Source: a virus. From it: a stretch of DNA of 24,490 nucleotides. How positions within the stretch are numbered: the stretch's first letter is position 1; each line of letters begins with the position of its first letter. The stretch is from IMG/VR virus record IMGVR_UViG_3300011126_000109, positions 1 to 24,490 of that record; one strand, 5' to 3'. Under the pieces are notes generated by a model. It worked only from the letters and a program-made list of their open reading frames with translations, did no database searches and was not told the origin of the DNA. The position numbers and the translations under genes are program-made. Shown piece after piece: positions 1 through 5,010 of this stretch.

Positions 1-185
1 CCGACGAGTGCGTAGGCGAAGCCATCCGGGGCCTGTGCCCGCCTGTAGTGGAGGCTGAGGCGTGCCCACCGCCGCGTGTCGAGGTCATCATCGTGTACGC
101 TGACCCGGACACCGACGAGTGCGACCTGACCGTCCCCGTGGGACACCGACCCATCGAGTGTCGTGGCAAGGACCACGCCCGATGA
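1..185 (+). CDS. 3' end of an unknown small protein (5' end outside window)
   Basis: An open frame runs from the window edge (first whole codon at 3) to a TGA at 183-185. It encodes about 60 residues and has four Cys residues in pairs of context such as DEC...GLC and DEC...IEC, with a short hydrophobic stretch VEVIIVYA. The start lies outside the window. Its stop overlaps the ATG of the protease gene at 182 by the ATGA arrangement that recurs throughout this block, which supports it being a real gene of the same operon. Cys richness and the neighbouring lipoprotein-like genes hint at an exported protein, but I do not recognise a family. Confidence 0.6.
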   Translation, partial: DECVGEAIRGLCPPVVEAEACPPPRVEVIIVYADPDTDECDLTVPVGHRPIECRGKDHAR

Positions 186-841
186 AGGGTATCATCATGT
201 TCCTGGTTGCGATGATGGGTTGTGGGAGCCCCGTCGCCCCTTTATGCCAAGCGCCGGACGTTGCCTCCACCTCGCAATACATTGTGAATGGCACCCCATC
301 GACCGACCGGCGGAGCACGGTGTACGTGCAAGGCCCGGGCTTTTGCTCGGGGACAGTGGTGGGCCCTCACACGGTACTGAGCGCGGCGCACTGTGCGGGC
401 ATGACTGACGTGCTCGTCGAGGGTGTGGCCTGGTACGACGTGGTCGAGGAGCTGGTCCACGAGGACTACTCCTTTCCGCACGCTGACCTCGCCATGTTCT
501 ACGTCGAGGAGGTACTCCCCGAGCCCTACGCAGTCGTCGGCCTCGTGACTGAGTGCTCGGCCCTCGTGGCCCAAGGCTACGGCGTGGGCAGCGGCGGGAA
601 GCTGCACGAGCGCGTGGTCTACGAGACTGACCGGGCAGGCGGCTTCATCCTCACCGACGAAGGCGTGTGCAACGGGGACAGTGGCGGCCCAGTGTACGCC
701 ATCACCGAGGACGGCCCCGTGCTAGTGGGTGTCACGTCGTGGGGCACGAGCGAGCCCAACGTGTGCATCGGCGGGACCAACGGATTCACGGACCTCACCC
801 TGCCCGACAACGCAGCGTGGGTCCAGGAGCATACACGATGA
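182..841 (+). CDS. Trypsin/chymotrypsin-like serine protease (S1 family), putative lipoprotein
   Basis: Encodes 219 aa. All three catalytic motifs of the S1 family are visible: SAAHC (His70), DLAM (Asp102) and GDSGGP (Ser167). It also has a YIVNG segment (residues 33-37) at the place of the mature N-terminus and SWG (188-190 region) lining the pocket. Cys55/Cys71 and Cys163/Cys195 match conserved S1 disulfides. Residues 1-14 form a short hydrophobic leader ending in MMGC, a plausible but not ideal lipobox, so the enzyme is probably exported and perhaps lipid-anchored. I chose ATG 182 over an upstream GTG because it exposes this leader and overlaps the previous stop (ATGA). By alignment to Ser167, the residue equivalent to trypsin Asp189 is Gly161, which argues against Arg/Lys specificity and for small or hydrophobic P1 residues. 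Activation after Tyr33 would also be non-tryptic. A role in lysis, virion maturation or host-surface proteolysis is inference. Confidence 0.9.
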   Translation: MKGIIMFLVAMMGCGSPVAPLCQAPDVASTSQYIVNGTPSTDRRSTVYVQGPGFCSGTVVGPHTVLSAAHCAGMTDVLVEGVAWYDVVEELVHEDYSFPHADLAMFYVEEVLPEPYAVVGLVTECSALVAQGYGVGSGGKLHERVVYETDRAGGFILTDEGVCNGDSGGPVYAITEDGPVLVGVTSWGTSEPNVCIGGTNGFTDLTLPDNAAWVQEHTR

Positions 842-975
842 GCGAAGACCAAATCATCCAGCTACTCGACGCAGTCACGATGGGCGCACGCTCGCTCGTC
901 GCCATCGCCGTGGCCTTGTGGCTCGGCGCAGCCAGCACGAGCGTCACCATCACCAAGGAGGACACCAATGCGTGA
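838..975 (+). CDS. Small single-helix membrane protein
   Basis: Encodes 45 aa. A short polar N-terminus (MSEDQIIQLLDAV) is followed by one hydrophobic helix at about residues 18-32 (SLVAIAVALWLGAAS) and a short polar tail. The ATG at 838 overlaps the protease stop by ATGA, and its own stop overlaps the next gene's start at 968. Small one-helix proteins in phage lysis clusters can be holins or pinholins, and the lipoprotein next door fits such a cluster. There is no diagnostic motif, so holin is only a suggestion. It could equally be a membrane accessory of the protease. Confidence 0.6.
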   Translation: MSEDQIIQLLDAVTMGARSLVAIAVALWLGAASTSVTITKEDTNA

Positions 976-1159
976 CCACATCGACGTGTACGGGCCGTTC
1001 TACTTCATCTTTGGCGTGCCCATCATCCTCTTCTTTGTCGCCCTGATGACCGGGTGTGCCACTACCTACGTCGTCTGCACCCCGAGCCCCACCGCCAACT
1101 GCCGCGTTGACGGGTTCGACATGAGTGCGTGCGATGAGGGAAAGCCGGTGTGCCGATGA
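968..1159 (+). CDS. Small lipoprotein with Cys-rich mature part
   Basis: Encodes 63 aa. A hydrophobic segment at residues 11-27 leads to LMTGC, with Cys30 as the likely lipidated residue. The mature part is only 33 residues and holds four more Cys (37, 45, 55, 62), which may form two disulfides. A very good Shine-Dalgarno, AAGGAGG at 955-961, sits 6 nt before the ATG at 968, so this start is firm. The gene overlaps its neighbours on both sides. Small outer-membrane lipoproteins next to a one-helix membrane protein recall the spanin part of phage lysis cassettes. However, o-spanins are usually Pro-rich rather than Cys-rich, so I leave the function open. Confidence 0.7.
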   Translation: MRDHIDVYGPFYFIFGVPIILFFVALMTGCATTYVVCTPSPTANCRVDGFDMSACDEGKPVCR

Positions 1160-1521
1160 GCTGGTGCGACTGGTTCAGGCGCAAGGCCATCATGGTGGAC
1201 GTGGAGTCCGGGCAGCTAGAGCGTGACAAGCGCGAGCTAGAGGAGCACATCGTCTCGTTGAAGCTCGACCTGGCCAACGCGATGAACCTCGTGCAGTCGG
1301 AGCACCGCAAGCACGATGAGATACGCCGTCGCGTGTCGGATGCACGCATCGAGGAGCTGAGGGTGCAGGGCACCATGCGATACACTGCGTGCAAGGCCGA
1401 GCTAGCCGCCGTGCGTGAGACTAACCGACAACTCAATGACGCACTCATCGCAGCGTACCGCCGCGCTGAGGATGAAGCAATCAAACGACGTGTAGCCTTC
1501 GAGCTATCAAAGGACAACTAA
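1156..1521 (+). CDS. Coiled-coil protein, function unknown
   Basis: Encodes 121 aa. After a Trp/Cys-containing N-terminus (MSWCDWFRRK), residues 15-118 are almost entirely charged heptad-like helix (for example GQLERDKRELEEHIVSLKL and ELAAVRETNRQL), indicating a long coiled coil. I chose ATG 1156 because it overlaps the preceding stop (ATGA); a GTG lies 6 nt upstream in frame. The long coiled coil after a lipoprotein gene resembles the periplasmic part of an i-spanin, but no transmembrane helix is present, which argues against that role. A structural or assembly role is possible. Confidence 0.7.
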   Translation: MSWCDWFRRKAIMVDVESGQLERDKRELEEHIVSLKLDLANAMNLVQSEHRKHDEIRRRVSDARIEELRVQGTMRYTACKAELAAVRETNRQLNDALIAAYRRAEDEAIKRRVAFELSKDN

Positions 1522-1991
1522 TGGCACAACCGGGACAGAAGATAAGCAAGCGAGCACGCCACCGCGCAGCGGTCGAGGCACGCAAGGACCAACCCGTGGT
1601 GAAGCGCCGCAAGCAGCGCCGCAACCCACTCCCTTTCCCGACTGGCTTCTTTGCCATGGCCCGTGAGAACGAACGGGAAGGTGTGCTGATGACACGGGTG
1701 CAGCGCAAGCCGGCTCGTTTCTTCTTGGAGCACTTCGACGCCAACGGCGTCAAGATTCAGGGCGCACTGCAACAGCTACCCAAGGGCACACGAGGCTACG
1801 ACCTGATGCTCGAAGGTGGTGGCGTCCACTCATTCAAGACGCAACGTCGCGCGCTCAAGTTCTTCGCGCGACTGCAAAAGCTGGAGGTCACCGATGAAAA
1901 TCTACATACTGACGAACAAGATTCAGGGGTATCCGACGAGGATACTCAATGTGCAGAAGACCCTGGAGCTAGCGAAGGAGGAGCAAGCTAG
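1521..1991 (+). CDS. Basic N-terminal / acidic C-terminal protein, function unknown
   Basis: Encodes 156 aa and starts at a TAATG overlap with the previous gene. Residues 1-40 are very basic (KISKRARHRA, KRRKQRR), which suggests nucleic-acid contact. The middle (about 45-125) looks like a small folded domain (ARFFLEHFDANGVKIQGALQ, GGGVHSFKTQRRALKFFARL). The last 35 residues are acidic, low-complexity and overlap the next gene in another frame. That tail may have arisen by read-through into the neighbour. No family recognised. Confidence 0.65.
   Translation: MAQPGQKISKRARHRAAVEARKDQPVVKRRKQRRNPLPFPTGFFAMARENEREGVLMTRVQRKPARFFLEHFDANGVKIQGALQQLPKGTRGYDLMLEGGGVHSFKTQRRALKFFARLQKLEVTDENLHTDEQDSGVSDEDTQCAEDPGASEGGAS
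1883..1888 (+). promoter_or_regulatory. Shine-Dalgarno GGAGGT deciding the start at 1894
   Basis: A strong ribosome binding site lies 5 nt before the ATG at 1894, inside the upstream gene. It fixes this start even though the two genes then overlap by almost 100 bases. Confidence 0.75.
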
Positions 1992-2064
1992 GTTCGAGGC
2001 AGCCAACACCCTCAACAGCGTGATGATAGTGTGTCGCGAGGTTGAGTGTGACTGCGACGAATAG
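1894..2064 (+). CDS. Small 56-aa protein overlapping the upstream gene
   Basis: Encodes 56 aa (MKIYILTNKIQGYPTRILNV at the start; a Cys-containing acidic end, CREVECDCDE). A strong Shine-Dalgarno at 1883-1888 supports the start. It overlaps the 3' end of the gene at 1521 by 98 bases in a different frame. The first 20 residues look like one beta strand and a turn, and the rest an amphipathic helix. It is the last protein gene before the tRNA pair, only 5 nt from the first tRNA. Function unknown. Confidence 0.6.
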   Translation: MKIYILTNKIQGYPTRILNVQKTLELAKEEQARFEAANTLNSVMIVCREVECDCDE

Positions 2065-2069
2065 AACAC

Positions 2070-2148
2070 GGAGGTTCGCCCGGAGTGGGCACGGCGACTG
2101 TAACTCGCCCGTCTTATGACATGGGGGGTGCAACTCCCTCAGCCTCCA
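2070..2148 (+). tRNA. tRNA-Tyr (anticodon GTA), unusual or degenerate
   Basis: A class II tRNA fold can be drawn. The acceptor stem GGAGGTT pairs with AGCCTCC (one G-U pair). The anticodon stem GGCGA/TCGCC closes a 7-nt loop CTGTAAC with anticodon GTA at 2100-2102. A variable arm GTC-TTAT-GAC at 2111-2120 closely resembles the GTC-loop-GAC arm of bacterial tRNA-Tyr. The T stem GGGGG/CCCTC (one G-U) closes the loop TGCAACT. Discriminator A is at 2148; CCA is not encoded (CTG follows). Oddities: position 8 is C instead of U, the D arm is short (GCCC/GGGC with a 5-nt loop), and the T loop has G where U55 is expected. It may be a divergent functional tRNA or one in decay. It would insert Tyr at UAC/UAU. 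Confidence 0.6.
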
Positions 2149-2150
2149 CT

Positions 2151-2224
2151 GTGACCGTAGTGTAGTGGTAGCACAACAGGTTGTGTCCCTGTTAGCGTGA
2201 GTTCAAATCTCATCGGTCACCCCA
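2151..2224 (+). tRNA. tRNA-His (anticodon GTG)
   Basis: A complete cloverleaf is visible. The acceptor stem is GTGACCG/CGGTCAC, the D arm GTGT/GCAC with a 7-nt loop, and the anticodon stem ACAGG/CCTGT with loop TTGTGTC (anticodon GTG at 2183-2185). The T stem GTGAG/CTCAT closes a canonical TTCAAAT loop. Discriminator C at 2221 is the expected His identity base, and CCA is encoded at 2222-2224. Two oddities: the base before position 1 is T (2150), so the G(-1) usual for bacterial tRNA-His is not encoded, and position 37 is T where a purine is normal. The gene lies 2 nt after the tRNA-Tyr, so the two are probably processed from one transcript. Confidence 0.9.
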
Positions 2225-2238
2225 CCCTTACAAACGCT

Positions 2239-2299
2239 CTTTCTCTATCAGCGAAACGTGCTTTCTCTATCAGCTCACAAACCTACTTTCCCTATCAAC
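2239..2299 (+). repeat. Three spaced direct repeats CTTTCTCTATCAGC
   Basis: Copies start at 2239, 2261 and 2286. The first two are identical over 14 bases and the third has two changes (CTTTCCCTATCAAC). Spacing is 22 and 25 bp, close to two or more helical turns, as expected for sites bound by one protein on one face of the DNA. They begin 15 nt after the tRNA-His. Likely roles are protein-binding sites (iteron-like origin or regulator sites). Confidence 0.55.
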
Positions 2300-2327
2300 G
2301 AGGGGCTCGGGCCCAGCTCGCGATGGG

Positions 2328-2374
2328 GCGCGCGTGCGCGCGTGCGCGGCCGGGCGTGCGGGCGTGCGCGCGTA
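2328..2374. repeat. Alternating purine-pyrimidine GC tract
   Basis: From 2328 to 2348 the sequence alternates G/T-free purine and pyrimidine steps (GCGCGCGTGCGCGCGTGCGC), and a second alternating run lies at about 2362-2374. Such tracts can adopt Z-DNA and are the most GC-rich part of the window. Confidence 0.4.
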
Positions 2375-2423
2375 GCACGAACTGTGCCAAGCCGATTCCG
2401 CTCGGAGCGGACGGTGCGGACCC

Positions 2424-2439
2424 ATGACACGGATGTCAT
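2424..2439. promoter_or_regulatory. Inverted repeat ATGACA-N4-TGTCAT (operator-like)
   Basis: A perfect 6-bp inverted repeat with a 4-bp centre, in a non-coding region. The size fits a dimeric repressor site. No binding protein can be assigned. Confidence 0.35.
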
Positions 2440-2466
2440 AGCAAAAACCCCCCAAAAACCCACGAT

Positions 2467-2480
2467 GTGAGCTTGCTCAC
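2467..2480. promoter_or_regulatory. Inverted repeat GTGAGC-TT-GCTCAC (operator-like)
   Basis: A perfect 6-bp inverted repeat with a 2-bp centre. A shorter one, GCACA-CGA-TGTGC, lies at 2538-2550, overlapping one of the CACGATG repeats. Both could be operators of early gene control. Confidence 0.35.
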
Positions 2481-2631
2481 GACATATCTGTCCGGGTCGG
2501 GCCCATGGACACGGGAAAAGGGCCGCGTTTCACGATGGCACACGATGTGCATTGTACTAGGGCAGCCGGTAGGCGCCGAACATGGCACCCGAGGCAACCC
2601 AGGCGCGGCTAGATAACGGACGCGCGCCCAT

Positions 2632-2711
2632 GCTCCCCGCGTCGGCTGCTACCAGCGCCACGCCCGCTAGACGGGCCCGCTGCGATTCGCTGCGGCCGAT
2701 TGTTGGGGAGC
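2632..2711. repeat. Long composite hairpin (80 nt), possible structured RNA or origin element
   Basis: Nested arms pair across 80 nt. GCTCCCC (2632) pairs with GGGGAGC (2705). GTCGGCTGC (2641) pairs with GCGGCCGAT (2692), with two wobble pairs. AGCG (2654) pairs with CGCT (2678), and GCCCG (2662) with CGGGC (2672) around loop CTAGA. The result is one long stem with small internal loops, too regular to be chance in my view. It does not fold as a tRNA. It could be a replication-origin cruciform, a leader RNA element, or part of a DNA-packaging or genome-end signal. Confidence 0.5.
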
Positions 2712-2726
2712 TAGCAGTCGAAAATC

Positions 2727-2767
2727 AAAAGGGACACGCTACTCTGACACTGTAGCGCGTCCCCTTT
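2727..2767 (+). terminator. Terminator-like hairpin before the early promoter
   Basis: GGGACACGCTAC (2731-2742) pairs with GTAGCGCGTCCC (2752-2763) with one mismatch. It is extended by A-rich/T-rich flanks (AAA 2727-2729 with TTT 2765-2767) around a 9-nt loop. It would stop rightward transcription from the tRNA block before the early promoter. The T tract is short, so termination strength is uncertain. Confidence 0.5.
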
Positions 2768-2801
2768 GGCATTTGACACGCCAAAGAAAGTTTGCTAAAA
2801 T
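2764..2801 (+). promoter_or_regulatory. Sigma70-type early promoter with inverted repeat over the -35 box
   Basis: TTGACA (2773-2778) and TAAAAT (2796-2801) are separated by exactly 17 bp: a consensus -35 and a near-consensus -10. The -35 box lies in the centre of an inverted repeat, CTTTGGC (2764-2770) and GCCAAAG (2780-2786), which looks like an operator. The predicted start is near 2808. The -10 box overlaps the ATG at 2800, so this promoter cannot serve that ATG. It most probably drives the early genes from 2952 onward, under control of a repressor or activator binding the repeat. Confidence 0.7.
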
Positions 2802-2955
2802 GACGGCCGATGAAAGACGAAAGTTTTTGAAACTAGTTCGGGAAAAGGGCGGCCGTAGTACGGCAACCTATACCACGTTCAAACCAGCAACCAAAGCACG
2901 CCAAAGCGCGCTAACCCGGGTCGGTTTCGGCCCTAGAGAGAAGGCTACAAAATGA
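2800..2955 (+). CDS. Small basic protein, first of the early block (start uncertain)
   Basis: Encodes 51 aa from ATG 2800 and is Lys/Arg rich (ERRKFLKLVREKGG, KARQSALTR). Its stop overlaps the ATG of the next gene (2952). The ATG lies inside the -10 box of the promoter at 2764-2801, so a transcript from that promoter would start about 8 nt downstream and miss it. Either the gene is read from an upstream transcript, or a later non-ATG start such as TTG 2827 is used, or this frame is not a gene. Basic composition suggests nucleic-acid contact, but no family is recognised. Confidence 0.45.
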   Translation: MTADERRKFLKLVREKGGRSTATYTTFKPATKARQSALTRVGFGPREKATK

Positions 2956-3368
2956 GATATACCGGAACAAACAACCAAGCGGACCAAGCGCGAATCAAAC
3001 GAATCCGCGACACTGCGGCCGATTGTAAACACTCGTTCAAACGATACCACGGGGACGCGCTACACTGGGAGCCGGCCGCTGATGTCTTTGGCTACCACGT
3101 CGGGCCCGACGTACAGTTTCACCTTGAATACTGCACGACGTGCGAAACGCGGCGCGAGGTAACGCCCGAAGGGGACGAGATAGCGCGCCATCTAGTGCTA
3201 GGCCGACCCGAGAACGTCTATGTAGAAGCACAGGCGGAGCCGGGCGTATACGTGCCTCGGAACGATGGCATTGATTCGTTCAACGAATCAACCGACGCGG
3301 ACAAGCGCGACCCGTTGTTTACAAACTTGTTCGATAGGCGCGGCGGAGCCGGAGGCATCGGGGACTGA
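2952..3368 (+). CDS. Early protein of unknown function with CxxC motif
   Basis: Encodes 138 aa. A good ribosome site (AGAGAAGG about 8 nt upstream) and stop/start overlaps with both neighbours support the gene. The sequence contains EYCTTCETRREV (a CxxC about residues 60-63) and an upstream Cys/His pair (DCKHSFKRYHGD), which together could make a small zinc-binding site. The C-terminus is acidic then Gly-rich and probably disordered. Host-takeover proteins of this size are common in early phage blocks; no specific function can be given. Confidence 0.65.
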   Translation: MRYTGTNNQADQARIKRIRDTAADCKHSFKRYHGDALHWEPAADVFGYHVGPDVQFHLEYCTTCETRREVTPEGDEIARHLVLGRPENVYVEAQAEPGVYVPRNDGIDSFNESTDADKRDPLFTNLFDRRGGAGGIGD

Positions 3369-3511
3369 TGAACTATCAAACGTTCTACAAAATAAATGCT
3401 TGGATTGACGCGCTAAAGCACGTCGAACCGAAACGCGATGAACTAGAACTAGACGCGCTTGACCTTCAACCGATAGCGCAACCCATAACCAAACGAAAGA
3501 CGGTGATATAA
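3368..3511 (+). CDS. 47-aa early protein, function unknown
   Basis: Encodes 47 aa (MNYQTFYKINAWIDALKHVE at the start). The ATG overlaps the previous stop (TGATG) and the stop overlaps the next start (TAATG at 3509-3513), so it fills exactly the space between two genes. It is largely helical and acidic with a Lys/Arg-rich end (PITKRKTVI). Codon use (CTA Leu, ATA Ile) matches the other early genes. No family recognised. Confidence 0.6.
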   Translation: MNYQTFYKINAWIDALKHVEPKRDELELDALDLQPIAQPITKRKTVI

Positions 3512-3909
3512 TGCGACAAATCAACCAAACGAAAATCTTTGTCAGTGCCGAACGCCACGACGAAACCGAAACCGAAAATCAGCATAGGTCAACCGACCTG
3601 CACGCCAAACTAGAGAACGCGGGTTACTCGTTCCGATACGTGGACGGGTGTTACTCCGCCGCGTTTGAAACCGCGTTTTGTGTCTTCGCAACCCCGGGTC
3701 AAATCCTGGACACGATTGACGACGTGGTAACACTGGCGCGCGAGTTTCAACAAGACACGGTTCTAGTTGTCCACGGGGACAACGCGGCGGAGCTAGTGGA
3801 AGTGAACACGACGTGCAGCGCCATCATCGGGACGTTTCAAACGGTTGAACATCCGGAGCCGGGCGAAGACTGCACGATAGCGGACGGCATCTACTACGTT
3901 GTGCGATAA
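3511..3909 (+). CDS. Small early phage protein, possibly DUF3293-like
   Basis: Encodes 132 aa, preceded by GGTG 5-6 nt before the ATG. The middle, GYSFRYVDGCYSAAFETAFCVF followed by a helix (DDVVTLAREFQQ), a DTVLVVHGDN strand-turn and a final short domain, resembles in pattern the small phage and bacterial proteins grouped as DUF3293. That resemblance is from memory and not searched. No catalytic residues are evident. It sits in the middle of the early block, with 29 nt before the next gene. Confidence 0.6.
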   Translation: MRQINQTKIFVSAERHDETETENQHRSTDLHAKLENAGYSFRYVDGCYSAAFETAFCVFATPGQILDTIDDVVTLAREFQQDTVLVVHGDNAAELVEVNTTCSAIIGTFQTVEHPEPGEDCTIADGIYYVVR

Positions 3910-3938
3910 CTAACAACTAACGAGGAAAAGGTGACGAT

Positions 3939-4367
3939 ATGAGTATTGTAAGCAAGCTAACAAATCAGGATAGCATCGTGCGATGGCGCGAGGCAAAGAC
4001 GGCCGGCGATAAAGAGAAGCACTATCGCAACCAACTAGGTTGCGTCGGGGAGCCTATCAGCGATGCCCTAGACGGTGTTCTAGTCTTTGTTCGGCCGGAG
4101 TATCGGGACGACGCTCTAGCCGCCCTAGACGCGGCCGCAGCGGAGGCACGCGGCAACCTGTGCGACTATGCGAACGAGGCACGCCAGGCCGGAGCCGATG
4201 AAGTGTTATCGGATTTGGAGTGTTGTGTCACGTTCGATAGCTACGATTTGGAGATTGATGCAAGCGACACCCTAGCGGAGGTTGCCGAACGGGGATTTGA
4301 CCTGGCGTTGTCCACTATCACGGGTCAGTGCTGGACGGTGTCCGATGTTAGCTCGGAGGATTTGTAA
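3939..4367 (+). CDS. Acidic early protein of unknown function
   Basis: Encodes 142 aa, strongly acidic. A ribosome site AAGGTGA (3928-3934) lies 4 nt before the ATG. Residues 40-90 look helical (DDALAALDAAAAEARGNLCDYANEARQAG), and Cys96/Cys97 sit in SDLECCVTF. The protein carries a short C-terminal acidic tail. Half of the Leu codons are CTA. Small acidic early proteins of phages are often inhibitors or DNA mimics, but nothing in the sequence identifies a target. Confidence 0.65.
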   Translation: MSIVSKLTNQDSIVRWREAKTAGDKEKHYRNQLGCVGEPISDALDGVLVFVRPEYRDDALAALDAAAAEARGNLCDYANEARQAGADEVLSDLECCVTFDSYDLEIDASDTLAEVAERGFDLALSTITGQCWTVSDVSSEDL

Positions 4368-4368
4368 G

Positions 4369-4854
4369 ATGCCTCACAACTACAATACGGACTATAATCG
4401 TGAGCTAGCTCACAGGTACACAAAGACGCTCCGAGACGCTATGCGGACCAAGCGCGCAACCCGGGTCGGACTAGCGGAAGGGGAGATAACCGTCAAATAT
4501 CACGATACAATCGTGTTCCGATACTATGTAGACACTGGCGATGTCGAGTTAGACACTGGCGGGTGGTACAGTTACACGACGAAAGCACGGTTGAACGAGT
4601 GTCTAGCCGCGTGCGATATACCGGCCGGAGTCTATCAGGAGACGCGGCCGAAACGCGCGGATGATGCTCCCTACATGGACAAGGAATGGCGGCGGACGTG
4701 GTACGTTTGGCACCGTCCAACCGATAGGCGATACGTGCTAGACGGGTCGCTTCACTTCAAACGCTCGCATTGCTTCCCGTTCGGGGAGCACCGAGCCGAC
4801 CTGCCGAGACTAGGCGCCGCGTCTAGGTTGCTTGGTGACCTGATAGCATCGTGA
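4369..4854 (+). CDS. Phage protein with TGDVELDTGGWYSYTTKARLN-type domain
   Basis: Encodes 161 aa. I chose ATG 4369, 1 nt after the previous stop, because GGAGG (4355-4359) lies 9 nt upstream; an upstream in-frame ATG at 4282 lies inside the preceding gene. Residues about 45-80 (a beta hairpin with GDVELDTGGW followed by TTKARLNECL) match a domain I recall from many unrelated phages as a small conserved hypothetical of unknown function. The C-terminal half is Arg/Trp rich (KEWRRTWYVWHRPTDRRY) and could bind nucleic acid. It is the last gene of the early block, followed by a strong terminator. Confidence 0.7.
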   Translation: MPHNYNTDYNRELAHRYTKTLRDAMRTKRATRVGLAEGEITVKYHDTIVFRYYVDTGDVELDTGGWYSYTTKARLNECLAACDIPAGVYQETRPKRADDAPYMDKEWRRTWYVWHRPTDRRYVLDGSLHFKRSHCFPFGEHRADLPRLGAASRLLGDLIAS

Positions 4855-4856
4855 AC

Positions 4857-4916
4857 ATGTTTCTAGCGTGGGTTGCACTGTGCTTCATTGCATGGGGTTG
4901 CATCCCTACGGACTAG
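4857..4916 (+). CDS. Possible 19-aa hydrophobic lipopeptide
   Basis: An ATG 2 nt after the preceding stop opens a 19-residue frame, MFLAWVALCFIAWGCIPTD, ending in TAG. It has a hydrophobic leader with an IAWGC lipobox-like end, similar in size to small lysis lipoproteins. No Shine-Dalgarno is obvious and it may be chance. Confidence 0.25.
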   Translation: MFLAWVALCFIAWGCIPTD

Positions 4917-4930
4917 ACTCGACTGCGACG

Positions 4931-4979
4931 AATCCCTAGCCGGGTTGCATCTATGTGCAGCCTGTGCTAGGGGATTTTC
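4931..4979 (+). terminator. Intrinsic terminator of the early block
   Basis: AATCCCTAGC (4931-4940) pairs with GCTAGGGGATT (4966-4976) with one bulged G. An inner GG-TGCA/TGCA-CC stem gives a long hairpin, which ends in GATTTTCG. It lies 76 nt after the last early gene and just before the first copy of the phage promoter-like motif, separating the early from the following transcription unit. Confidence 0.65.
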
Positions 4980-4986
4980 GCGTTTC

Positions 4987-5010
4987 GCAACCGTTTCAGT
5001 TATATGTGAG
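4987..5010 (+). promoter_or_regulatory. Phage promoter-like motif, copy 1 (rightward)
   Basis: Reads ACCGTTTCAGTTATATGTGA, the most divergent of five copies. By alignment with the other copies, transcription would begin near 5009. It is directly followed by a chain of hairpins and a terminator, with no protein gene. Confidence 0.6.

Larger units (their letters stand above)
2225..2799. other. Non-coding control region between tRNAs and early genes
   Basis: I see no credible protein gene in these 575 bases. The stretch holds three spaced direct repeats (2239-2299), an alternating GC tract (2328-2374) and short palindromes at 2424, 2467 and 2538. It also holds a long composite hairpin (2632-2711), a terminator-like hairpin (2727-2767) and an early promoter (2764-2801). 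The heptamer CACGATG occurs at 2461, 2531 and 2541. This density of repeats is typical of a phage control region or replication origin, or of a region near genome ends. None of these roles is proven by the sequence. Confidence 0.6.

Noticed and set aside
2197-2470. Several overlapping frames after the tRNAs, on both strands
   Set aside because: They begin inside the tRNA-His or consist of Arg/Ala-rich translation of the alternating GC tract; chance frames in GC-rich DNA.
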